A DNA stretch of 64,000 bases, from the NCBI GenBank assembly GCA_011365025.1, contig RDOF01000010.1:1-64000 (forward strand), written 5' to 3'. This document shows positions 24,502 through 32,356 of the stretch, in pieces (the stretch's first letter is position 1; every line of letters starts with the position of its first letter). This DNA is from Candidatus Thorarchaeota archaeon. GTDB taxonomy: Archaea; Asgardarchaeota; Thorarchaeia; Thorarchaeales; Thorarchaeaceae. Under the pieces are notes generated by a model. That model did no database searches. It saw only the letters and a list, made by a program, of their open reading frames with translations, and had not been told where the DNA came from. The translations under genes and the position numbers were made by a program.

Positions 24502-25062
24502 TTAGTCTTGATATCCTTTCATGTACCCCTCACGCTGCTTCCACTTTTCTTCGAGGCGCTGCATGATGGTGTACATTCGATGAGTGTATGGCCAAGCTTG
24601 GTCAAACTTGCCTTGGTTCATTTCACTGGTGAATTCCTCAACTACGTCGTTGATGTCACCGATGTCATCGATAATTACGGCGTCAAACTCGTACACTTGG
24701 TCGAGTTCTCTCTCGTTGATCTTTTCCTTGGATCCCCAAGCCGCGTAACCATAGTCGGCGTAACGAATAGCTGACTCGATCTTGTCGGTCAAAGCTAACA
24801 TCCGGTCGAAAGTTTCCCAGGTGTTCTGCAGGTCATAGTCGACGACCATAGACTGAAGCTTTTCGAGGTCTTGCTTCACCAGACGGAGCTGGTCTGCAAG
24901 AAACTCTCGTAGAACCTTATCGGCGGCGCGTCGCTCTTCCTTCTCTTGGTATCCGTGCCAGCCCGGGATATAGTGGGTAATCTTTCCAAAGAAGCCACCC
25001 TTGATGTCCTTAGCGGCCTTCTTACGTATGCGCTTGGCAATGGGGTCGGTTATTTTGCCCAT
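24502..25062 (-). CDS. Hypothetical helical cytosolic protein
   Basis: I do not recognise this 186-residue protein. It is rich in long charged helices (DQLRLVKQDLEKLQSMVVDY, ETFDRMLALTDKIESAI, WPYTHRMYTIMQRLEEKWK) with a basic N terminus (KRIRKKAAKDIKGGFFGKI) that could contact nucleic acid or lipid. There are no cysteines and no membrane segment. ATG 25062 is preceded by AGGAG at a good distance. It has its own terminator. It stands alone between the transporter gene and the NTF2-like gene. Confidence 0.7.
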   Translation of the reverse strand: MGKITDPIAKRIRKKAAKDIKGGFFGKITHYIPGWHGYQEKEERRAADKVLREFLADQLRLVKQDLEKLQSMVVDYDLQNTWETFDRMLALTDKIESAIRYADYGYAAWGSKEKINERELDQVYEFDAVIIDDIGDINDVVEEFTSEMNQGKFDQAWPYTHRMYTIMQRLEEKWKQREGYMKGYQD

Positions 25063-25195
25063 TAGAATCGTTTCTCCTAGTGTGCTTGTGCCTCCCCTGT
25101 GTAGAATCCACAGGTTCGTCTATGAGAGGTCTATCTTTCTTTCCTTAAAAACAATCTTACTAGGCCATTCGCGCTTTTGTGCTTCTTCATGCTGT

Positions 25196-25606
25196 TTACC
25201 ATTGAGTCATTCGCCGCACTCTACGTAAGTTTTCAACAGCAGCCACCAATCTTGTACGGTCGAAATAGACCTCATTCCTAGTGATCTTCTTCCCATCAAG
25301 CTCGACTATGTCCAATCCCATTTCGGTCAGAGTTTCCTCGCCCACATGAATGGTTGCCTTCCATTTCACAATGACTCCAGATTCAATCGGAAAAACCTCT
25401 AGGGGCTTCCATTCCCAATCATGATACACATCCAGAAGCTTCTCGAAGTACTTGCTAATCTCCTCTTTCCCTCTGAGGCCATCCCTATGCTCAGGGTCAA
25501 CATACAAAGCATCCTCAGAGTAGTACTCAAGTAGCGTTTCGGGTTGATTGCCAGTCCACGCGGCAAGCCACTCGTTGCAGAACTGCATTAGTTCTTCTTC
25601 ATTCAT
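25196..25606 (-). CDS. SnoaL/NTF2-like fold protein
   Basis: The 136-residue protein matches the SnoaL-like branch of the NTF2 superfamily: helix MQFCNEWLAAWTGNQPETLL, then YYSEDALYVDPEHRDGLRGK with the usual motif after the first helix, and paired strands VKWKATIHVGEETLTEMGLD. Such proteins act as small-molecule isomerases or as binding folds without catalysis; nothing specifies which here. ATG 25606 has GGAGGG upstream; the frame is open further upstream into the zinc-ribbon membrane gene but that extension is not homologous. Confidence 0.8.
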   Translation of the reverse strand: MNEEELMQFCNEWLAAWTGNQPETLLEYYSEDALYVDPEHRDGLRGKEEISKYFEKLLDVYHDWEWKPLEVFPIESGVIVKWKATIHVGEETLTEMGLDIVELDGKKITRNEVYFDRTRLVAAVENLRRVRRMTQW

Positions 25607-25685
25607 TGCGGGACCCTCCAACTTGTCTGCCTGAGGGAAGCAGACCCTCTTCTTGAAAGTATCGTTGAAAGCCTGTTTGAGGTGG

Positions 25686-26819
25686 CTATAGCCAGCCAAA
25701 CGGTCTTTCGCAGGATGGGCAGATGGGCACTCCATCCTGGAGCCATTCTTCCTTTAGATCGTAGACGTAGTTGCAAGCCGGACATCTCAAGCGTGGGATC
25801 TCCGTGTCAGGATTATTGCGATCCTTACGTGTTAAATAGAGTCCCCTTTCCTTTGCTATTCTTATTGCCTCCTGAAGATTCTGCTTTTCTGATGAGCCAA
25901 GGAATTCCAAGTCCGACATAGTTCCGGATAACGGCGTTGCCTGTGAATCTCCAGCGAGTGCGTCCTCTTGTACCACGACCTGAGCAGTATCACCGTAGTA
26001 AGGTGGGATTGCAGGTTTCACTTTATCCGTCCAGTAAAAGCTCTCAAATATGGAGGCAAGGACGAAAACAAGAACGCCATAGCCTATTGAAGCAATCCAA
26101 AGCGGGTCAATGGGGTTTCCAAAATATACTGCCAGAGCAATTCCCCCAACAGGCACAATAAGAGGGGCATAGCAATAGCAGGCAGCACAAGAGCTAGTGC
26201 AGCTGTCTGCACCCCACTTCTGTGCTATCTCAATGAATGGATTATGTGTTACATCTAGTCTTTGGTTAGCCTGCTTGAAAATGTTGTAATAGAGCTTGTT
26301 TCTGAACTGGAAGTTGATGACATACTCCATACTGGAAGGAACAAAGCTCATGAAGCTGTCATAGGGCTGCTTGTTCTTTACCTCGCTTCGTCTCGTCCAA
26401 AAAGTGTAAGGCACCCAAGATGCAGTGAGCGCAATCCATCCATAGGTCACGAGTGGTACTATCTCGGCTTGGGTGGTTGTGTCAATGCCAAGCCCAGGAA
26501 GGAGTAGTACCAAGAGAATTGCGGGCAGATATGTCAGCAGCAATGAGAAGAACATTGCGTATGTTCTTACTTTTTTCAAAGCCTGCTGCTCAACGACGCC
26601 ATATTCATTACACACCGGGCAGAGGTAGACTACTCCATCCCCCTTCAAACTCGAGGTAGTAATCCTCTTCATTCCTGTGCCCCACATTTTTTCCTCTCTC
26701 TTGACTTCATGGTCAAGCTTGATGTTGTATGGTTTCAAATCAGTCGAAATTCCGCAGCCAAGACAATTGGCTGGCCAAGCTATTACTTTACTTTGAATTC
26801 CAAATGTTGGGCCGCTCAT
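25686..26819 (-). CDS. Zinc-ribbon membrane protein (paralogue of the 52.4-kb gene)
   Basis: The 377-residue protein has an N-terminal zinc-binding region (ANCLGCGISTDLKPY, then VYLCPVCNEYG), two transmembrane helices (MFFSLLLTYLPAILLVLLL and TYGWIALTASWVPYTFW), a soluble stretch (SMEYVINFQFRNKLYYNIFK), a cysteine-rich CTSSCAACYCYAP loop, two more helices and a C-terminal zinc ribbon (LRCPACNYVY ... PICPSCERPFGWL). The first half aligns with the protein at 52447 (shared WP-x-x-C-x-G-C-G, YLC-x-x-C and Y-x-F-x-x-A/K spacing). Function unknown; a membrane-stress or protein-assembly role is possible. RBS GAGGAG precedes ATG 26819, and a 19-bp palindrome lies just upstream. Confidence 0.75.
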   Translation of the reverse strand: MSGPTFGIQSKVIAWPANCLGCGISTDLKPYNIKLDHEVKREEKMWGTGMKRITTSSLKGDGVVYLCPVCNEYGVVEQQALKKVRTYAMFFSLLLTYLPAILLVLLLPGLGIDTTTQAEIVPLVTYGWIALTASWVPYTFWTRRSEVKNKQPYDSFMSFVPSSMEYVINFQFRNKLYYNIFKQANQRLDVTHNPFIEIAQKWGADSCTSSCAACYCYAPLIVPVGGIALAVYFGNPIDPLWIASIGYGVLVFVLASIFESFYWTDKVKPAIPPYYGDTAQVVVQEDALAGDSQATPLSGTMSDLEFLGSSEKQNLQEAIRIAKERGLYLTRKDRNNPDTEIPRLRCPACNYVYDLKEEWLQDGVPICPSCERPFGWL

Positions 26820-26835
26820 GCTTCATAACTCCTCA

Positions 26836-26854
26836 AAGTTCACCAGTTGAACTT
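26836..26854 (-). promoter_or_regulatory. Palindrome upstream of the zinc-ribbon membrane gene
   Basis: AAGTTCA (26836-26842) and TGAACTT (26848-26854) are perfect inverted 7-base arms around CCAGT. A minus-strand TATA-like TTTAATTATT lies about 25 bases further upstream, so the palindrome falls across or just after the expected transcription start, where archaeal repressors often bind. Confidence 0.4.
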
Positions 26855-27031
26855 GGCAAGAAGGAGTATGTCCAATAATTAAACATTCTGAGTTCCTCAA
26901 TTTTCTCCAAAACGAAATCTGAGAGCGCGGTAGCAGACCGAGTGCTTCCCAAAGAAGAAATTCTTTTTGTAAAGAAAATTAGTGAATGGCAGCACCTTGA
27001 GGGCTGCCATAGCCTGCATTTTGTAGCGCTT

Positions 27032-28231
27032 TCACCAGAGCTGGTACTGCCTCTTTACGAAGCCTTCCCAGACGCGTGGCAATTTGGCAATGACCTCTTC
27101 AGAGATACTAACAACCGATGCCTTGACCTGGTCTAGGTCGCATTCTCCGAAGAGCTCGACATTAAGTGCTTGAGGTTCAGTAATGGGGGCTCCGATTTGG
27201 CTTACAATGTAGCAGTAAACCTGTGTTAGGTCAGGATGCTCCTTAACAACCTTCTCAGTAATCTCTCTGGCTGCAACATTGTAGGTCTTCCCAACATGTG
27301 ATACCGGATTCTTCCCTCCTGCAGCTTCGAGGGTCATCGGACGATAGGGCGTAATAAGCCCGTTAGCTCTGTTACCTCTGCCAACTTGCCCATCATCGCC
27401 ATGTTCGGCTGAAGTGCCAGTTACTGTGAGGTAGTAGAGTCCTTCAGAGGGCACATCGGCGGTGTTTACGCTCACCTCAACCTCCATGTCGGTAATTTTC
27501 GCCGCGGTATCTAGGAGCATTTTCTGAATTCCTTCCATCACATTGGAGTATTCCTCTGCATCTTTCGTCTTGGTTGAAATGATGGCGGCTGCAACTTGGA
27601 GATGGATCTTGCTGCCAATCCTTGTGCCCATGATCTTTATGTCCTCTCCAATCTGTGGCCACTTCTTCTTAGTATAACCATGATTCAGTAGTTGCTCTGC
27701 CTCAAGAACCAGCTTTTCAGTTGGCGATAAAGGTGAATATCCAACACCAAAGCTTGTATCGTTTGCTCGCGGAATATCGCTGCCTTCGTCGAAGTTGCCT
27801 ACAAGGTCAGTGCTTCCCGCGCGAATCTTGTAGTCAATAATGATGTCAGAGTTCACATCAAGATTTGGCAGGTCTCCACTCAGCCATTCTCTTGTATGTT
27901 CAACGGCAAACTTACCCACAGGAACCTGACGTTCATAGTCTTTGTCCACGACATCAACTGCGCGACCGCTGAGCAGCAGGTAGATCGGTTCAATGACGTC
28001 ACCTCCGCCAAAGCGTGCGTTTGACTGTCCACCCACAAGCAGCACCTTGTCCACATTGTGATGCTGAACTCTTCCAAAAGTTTCTATGTAGAATTCACTC
28101 AGGCGAACAGAAAGCTCCTCCGCGGCCTTGTCACAAAGCGTATCTGGATGCCCTTTCCCTTTCCTTTCAACAATCTCCACTTGGCGGTCAGGCACTGGGA
28201 TGCCCAAGCCGCGCGTTACTTCAATAACCAT
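27032..28231 (-). CDS. mat: S-adenosylmethionine synthetase, archaeal type
   Basis: This 399-residue protein belongs to the archaeal methionine adenosyltransferase family (COG1812), which is only distantly similar to bacterial MetK. It makes SAM from methionine and ATP. Visible family motifs are VERKGKGHPDTLCDKAAEEL, LVGGQSNARFGGGDVIEPI, DTSFGVGYSPLSPTEKLVL, and GDDGQVGRGNRANGLITPYR. The ATG at 28231 is preceded by AAGGAG at 9 bases. CTTTTAAGTAA on the minus strand around 28281-28291 is a likely TATA box. The divergent neighbour is an HTH-CBS regulator whose CBS pair could sense SAM. Confidence 0.96.
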   Translation of the reverse strand: MVIEVTRGLGIPVPDRQVEIVERKGKGHPDTLCDKAAEELSVRLSEFYIETFGRVQHHNVDKVLLVGGQSNARFGGGDVIEPIYLLLSGRAVDVVDKDYERQVPVGKFAVEHTREWLSGDLPNLDVNSDIIIDYKIRAGSTDLVGNFDEGSDIPRANDTSFGVGYSPLSPTEKLVLEAEQLLNHGYTKKKWPQIGEDIKIMGTRIGSKIHLQVAAAIISTKTKDAEEYSNVMEGIQKMLLDTAAKITDMEVEVSVNTADVPSEGLYYLTVTGTSAEHGDDGQVGRGNRANGLITPYRPMTLEAAGGKNPVSHVGKTYNVAAREITEKVVKEHPDLTQVYCYIVSQIGAPITEPQALNVELFGECDLDQVKASVVSISEEVIAKLPRVWEGFVKRQYQLW

Positions 28232-28304
28232 AATGAATTTCTCCTTGTCTATTATCTTGTTTCCTCGAGTCGCGAAATGAATTACTTAAAAGGATTAGCA
28301 TAAG

Positions 28305-28324
28305 AACGGTTTTTTAGTACCGTT
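28305..28324. promoter_or_regulatory. Inverted repeat between mat and the HTH-CBS regulator
   Basis: AACGGT (28305-28310) and ACCGTT (28319-28324) are perfect 6-base arms separated by 8 bases, one helical turn apart from centre to centre. A further ACGGT half-site is at 28364-28368. The repeat lies between the two divergent TATA candidates, so a bound regulator could affect both genes. The adjacent HTH-CBS protein is the obvious candidate to bind it. Confidence 0.45.
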
Positions 28325-28376
28325 AGGCATATTCAAAAACATAATTATTCCTATTAAGAATACACGGTGACAGGTA

Positions 28377-28973
28377 ATGAGCTCAAGTGTGTCGCGCAAG
28401 GAGCTTCTGAAGAGCGAGGGCCAGCGACTGGCTCAGCTTCGCATCGAGGCCGGTTTGACTCAGCATGATCTTGCGAAGCTTGTTGGTGTTTCCCAGTCAT
28501 ACATCGCCCGCATGGAGAAGGGGACACTTGACCCCAAGCACTCTGTTGTTGCGAAGATAACGTCAGCAATTGACACTCATGTCACGACTCGAAGACTGAG
28601 GGGTCTCTTGGAAAAGGTCCGGTGCGGTCAGATAATGGTCGAGGACCCTATTGCTGTCGATGCTCGAGACCCCGCTTCCCTAGCCGTTAGCATAATGCAG
28701 AAACAGAGCTATTCGCAGTTGCCGGTACTGCGCGGCAACGCCATTGTTGGTGTAATAACTGAGCTTGATATCCTCAAGGAGATTCATCATGATTTGAAGG
28801 GAATGTCAGTGCAGGCTGTTATGAGCCCTGACGATCCTCCCATCGTCAGCGAAAACGCTCCCGTTGCAAGAATCATTCCCCTGCTCCGTGATTATCAGGC
28901 AGTCCTTGTCCAGAGTCGAGGTAGGTTGAGAGGCATCATTACGAGAGCAGATATTCTCAAGCTTAAGGCTTAG
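28377..28973 (+). CDS. HTH-CBS transcriptional regulator
   Basis: The 198-residue protein has an N-terminal Xre-type HTH (RLAQLRIEAGLTQHDLAKLV then VSQSYIARMEKG) and two CBS domains (VEDPIAVDARDPASLAVSIM and VMSPDDPPIVSENAPVARII). This is the archaeal COG3620 type of predicted regulator. CBS pairs bind adenosyl ligands; that of Methanocaldococcus MJ0100 binds SAM and methylthioadenosine. Because the gene is divergent from the SAM synthetase gene, feedback control of SAM synthesis is a sensible inference. ATAATTATT at 28341-28349 would be its TATA box, giving a very short leader. Confidence 0.9.
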   Translation: MSSSVSRKELLKSEGQRLAQLRIEAGLTQHDLAKLVGVSQSYIARMEKGTLDPKHSVVAKITSAIDTHVTTRRLRGLLEKVRCGQIMVEDPIAVDARDPASLAVSIMQKQSYSQLPVLRGNAIVGVITELDILKEIHHDLKGMSVQAVMSPDDPPIVSENAPVARIIPLLRDYQAVLVQSRGRLRGIITRADILKLKA

Positions 28974-29039
28974 GTTCCGCGATTCGACCCTTAGGATTTA
29001 TCTGGTTCTCTTGTTCCTGCAGCATTGGAGCGCGCGACC

Positions 29040-31514
29040 ATGATTTCTAAAATAGACCCTCTATTGGCTAGAGTGTTAGATGCCCTTGGAGTGACTTCAC
29101 TGAATGAAGTCCAGAAGCTGGCTGCCAATCACGGCCTTTTTGAAGGCAAGAAGGACTATGCACTACTCTCACAGTCTCGCACAGGTAAGAGCTTCACTGG
29201 CTGTCTGTTTGTGGCTAATGAGATTTTCAAGCACATCAAAACCAGAAGGGAGTCCGGCGCAATAGAAGAAGGGAAGGAGCTCGCCATCATTGTTGCACCT
29301 TTCCATGCTTCTGCGCGAGAGACCTCTAGTACGATATCACAATACTTTGGTTGGTTCTTGAGACCGCTGCTAGCCATTGGTGAGATTAGGACTACAGAAA
29401 TACTTCTGAAAGCTAGCAAGGGGATGAGTCCCAATGTTCTTATTGCTACGCCTGAAGCTTTGCAGGATTTTTTGAGAATCGAAACAACACGTGAATGGAT
29501 GAAGGGACGGGATACTCTTGCCGTGGTATTTGATGATGTCCATTCAATCATGCATGACCCTGGCCGTGGTCTTTGCCTCATGGAAATCGATTCCTATCTT
29601 AGAGCGCAGCTAGAGCCGCCTCCAAAGCGACTTGTTTTGTCAGCTCATTTTGATGAACCTGACCGATTAGGCCAAGTATTCAAAGTACCCTTGATTCAGG
29701 ACAAAAAGGACTACGAACCTCCTGAAATCTCACTTGTCACATACAAGAAGACTAGCGAGAAGAATGACTTGCTTCGTGATAAGCTTCTTGAATTGGCAGA
29801 TAGTGGAACCCGTACCCTGGTATATATGAAAGCGATCGATAGCATTGGTTCCTTCATAGAAAGTGAAGGGAGGGAGATCGCATCTTCGGTTGCCTATGAT
29901 TTGGATACGCTTGTTAGAACTCGCCTTCAGCATATTGCTTCAATACTAGATGAGATTGGCTACGACAACTCGAGGCTGGTCACAAGTGGTGTGGGCCTAT
30001 ACCATGGCCAAATGAATGAGATGCAAAGGTGGTTTATTGAATGGGCTTTTAGGCGACGCTACTTGCGTTTTCTCTTTGGAACAGAAGCTCTTGCGTACGG
30101 TGTTAACACACCTGTATCCCATGTAGTAATGGGAGACCCTGGTATCGACGAGATATTCCGACAATCCATGATGGCAAGGGCGATTCGACTCCGTCGGGGT
30201 CGAATTCAAGCTGGTGAGTGTACCGTTTTCTCCAAGTCTATAGCGGATATCGAATCTCTTTCTCGAGTCTACAAGTCCCCCAAAATGCCCGTGCGGTTTC
30301 TAACCAACAATCAGATATCAAATGCTCTCCTCGGGTTAATCGGGCTTGGTCTATTGCGTTCCGATAATGAAAGAAGGGAATTCTCTGACCTGTTAAGTCT
30401 CTTCTTCAAGAAAGGCTCAACCCAAACAGTGCTGAAAGAGCTGGCTAAGGGTGTTCGTCCGCTTGTTTCAATGGAACAGGGGAAGGGTCTTGGCTTGACG
30501 CCTCTTGGGAATATCGCCTTCAGAAGCAATATCTCCGGCTATGAGGCAGCCCGCATAGTAGAAGGCATATGCTTGCTTGAGAATTCGAATCAAATTCCTA
30601 CTGAATTCGATTTGCTTCTGATAATGGCATATGCAATGAGTCTCTCAGAGGAACGTTCCAAGCCAACTGAGGAGATGGATGCTTCCCTCCAGGAGTTCTA
30701 CAAGAAGAAGGTTAAATCCGTTCTAAAAGATCAGCTCATTGATACAAAACTGGAACCGCAATGGAAACGGGCAATTGAATATGCATCAATTCTTCATGCG
30801 ACGATGGATGAGCGCACAGAATTTGAGTTCAAGACAAAGAAGAGAGCGAAGCGCCTCCTAACAAACGTGACCTTCTTTCTTCCGAACTTCAGTTCCTTTC
30901 TTGCCGACTTGGAAGATTTGACCATATGCAAAGGGGCTTCGTTGAATCACAATGTCATTGGGGATCTAGCAAAGCTTCTGGACACTGACCTGCCGGCTAG
31001 GATCTACGGGGATGATCCCACCGGCTCTTCAACTGGATTGAAATGGAGAGACCTCTCTTTCGTTGATTTTGGTGAAGTTGAACACAGTATTGGAGAAGCG
31101 CTCAAATCTGATCTGCCCGCCGTTCAAAAGATCCGTTTGATTGAGCTTCTGGATGCAGTAGAATCCACTACTTCCTCGTTTATAGATCTGATAATGCGAT
31201 CTAAGGATGAAGCTGAAGCGAAGGAGACCTTGGAGGTAGTTTGCACCTACGCTGAGGAGGGACTTGTTGGCTCCAACCTTGTAAAAGCGCTTGAAGAGGA
31301 GGGTTTGGTTGAGCGTGGGACGGTTGATCATCTTTGGCACAGCTTTTCCGGACGAGTGGAGAAGCTCAAGAAGAGGACCGATGTTCCCGCCAAAGCGGTG
31401 AATGTTCTTGTTTCCTTATTCACAGGTGACTTGGTAGGAGCTGCAACTGGGGGGGCGAGTGTCCTGAGGAAACTGGCTGGACGTAAGAAAGTTGATGTTT
31501 CGGGGCTGGCCTAA
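29040..31514 (+). CDS. Divergent superfamily 2 helicase (Ski2/Hel308-like core)
   Basis: The 824-residue protein starts with a Q-motif-like SLNEVQKLA, a P-loop SRTGKS (residues 46-51), motif Ia APFHASARE, motif Ib ATPEAL, motif II DDVH (165-168) instead of DExH/D, and motif III SAH (201-203). The second RecA domain has LVYMKAIDS, motif V LFGTEALAYGVNTPVSHVV (clearly Ski2-like) and an eroded motif VI SMMARAIRLRRG in place of QM-x-GRAGR. The last 450 residues are helical, beginning with a winged-helix-like NNQISNALLGLIGLGLLRS. ATG 29040 has GGAG about 10 bases upstream; TTG 29025 is in frame too. Substrate and remaining ATPase activity are uncertain. Confidence 0.85.
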   Translation: MISKIDPLLARVLDALGVTSLNEVQKLAANHGLFEGKKDYALLSQSRTGKSFTGCLFVANEIFKHIKTRRESGAIEEGKELAIIVAPFHASARETSSTISQYFGWFLRPLLAIGEIRTTEILLKASKGMSPNVLIATPEALQDFLRIETTREWMKGRDTLAVVFDDVHSIMHDPGRGLCLMEIDSYLRAQLEPPPKRLVLSAHFDEPDRLGQVFKVPLIQDKKDYEPPEISLVTYKKTSEKNDLLRDKLLELADSGTRTLVYMKAIDSIGSFIESEGREIASSVAYDLDTLVRTRLQHIASILDEIGYDNSRLVTSGVGLYHGQMNEMQRWFIEWAFRRRYLRFLFGTEALAYGVNTPVSHVVMGDPGIDEIFRQSMMARAIRLRRGRIQAGECTVFSKSIADIESLSRVYKSPKMPVRFLTNNQISNALLGLIGLGLLRSDNERREFSDLLSLFFKKGSTQTVLKELAKGVRPLVSMEQGKGLGLTPLGNIAFRSNISGYEAARIVEGICLLENSNQIPTEFDLLLIMAYAMSLSEERSKPTEEMDASLQEFYKKKVKSVLKDQLIDTKLEPQWKRAIEYASILHATMDERTEFEFKTKKRAKRLLTNVTFFLPNFSSFLADLEDLTICKGASLNHNVIGDLAKLLDTDLPARIYGDDPTGSSTGLKWRDLSFVDFGEVEHSIGEALKSDLPAVQKIRLIELLDAVESTTSSFIDLIMRSKDEAEAKETLEVVCTYAEEGLVGSNLVKALEEEGLVERGTVDHLWHSFSGRVEKLKKRTDVPAKAVNVLVSLFTGDLVGAATGGASVLRKLAGRKKVDVSGLA

Positions 31515-31582
31515 TTTGCTTTTCAGGAAGGTTTTTGCACCTACTTCAGCATTCATAAACACATCCGCAAACATCTCTCAGA

Positions 31583-32299
31583 ATGAGTTATAAACCACGA
31601 AACTCAGAAGGAATTGGAGATTACAATTTGGCCAGAGAAGAACTAGAGGCATTGGAAGACCTTCGCGAGGGAATAGACACCTTTGTAGAACGCTGGTCGA
31701 AGCTGCAGAGAAACTCGGTCAAGTCTATTCAAGCGGTTACAAACACTCTTGTCCAAATTGAGCATCTTGATGGGCCTCTTGGGAAGCTTGATGGTTTTCA
31801 GAATATTAGAGAGAATGCACGCGGAAAGCTTCTTGTGAATCTATTTGACAAGCTCGTTCCTGCGCTTGAAACGTCAATCAAGGAATTCACCAAGCTTATG
31901 AAAATGTTTGAGAGCCTGAAACAGAAGGTCACAATGATTCAGACGTTCACCGAATCTCTTCGTAGTTCAACCACTGAGTATGACCAGCTAGAGGATCTTG
32001 TTGGCTTTCTTGACCTTGTCGTTATGAGCATCCATGACATTCTGGAAATGTTCGAATCAGAGTTTCTCGTGAAAATCACCATCTTTCGGGACTTAGAAGA
32101 AGGCGCTGTTGATGTGGGCGTTATTAGCAACTACCTCACAGTCTGGACGGCCGAACCCAACATTGAGCCGCAAGCCCTTGAGAAACTGCTGAAGGACTTG
32201 GATGAGCACTTTGACTTGCTACGAGATATCTTTGGCGGAAAGACCGGTATTCGAATACCCTCCTTCAGAAGCGAAGCCACGTCAGAGTGGAGATTCTAG
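31583..32299 (+). CDS. Coiled-coil protein downstream of the helicase
   Basis: I do not recognise this 238-residue protein. It is almost entirely predicted helix with heptad-like patterning (REELEALEDLREGIDTFVER, VPALETSIKEFTKLMKMFES, QLEDLVGFLDLVVMSIHDIL), followed by a shorter tail. No metal site, nucleotide site or membrane helix is visible. It is 68 bases after the helicase stop on the same strand, but TTCATAAAC at about 31551-31559 would give a leaderless transcript starting at this ATG, so it can be made independently. A structural partner of the helicase is possible, not shown. Confidence 0.7.
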   Translation: MSYKPRNSEGIGDYNLAREELEALEDLREGIDTFVERWSKLQRNSVKSIQAVTNTLVQIEHLDGPLGKLDGFQNIRENARGKLLVNLFDKLVPALETSIKEFTKLMKMFESLKQKVTMIQTFTESLRSSTTEYDQLEDLVGFLDLVVMSIHDILEMFESEFLVKITIFRDLEEGAVDVGVISNYLTVWTAEPNIEPQALEKLLKDLDEHFDLLRDIFGGKTGIRIPSFRSEATSEWRF

Positions 32300-32356
32300 C
32301 TATCCTGCTCGTTTCATTCTCTTTTCAAATTTGCTTCTTCAGTGGACGAGCACTAT

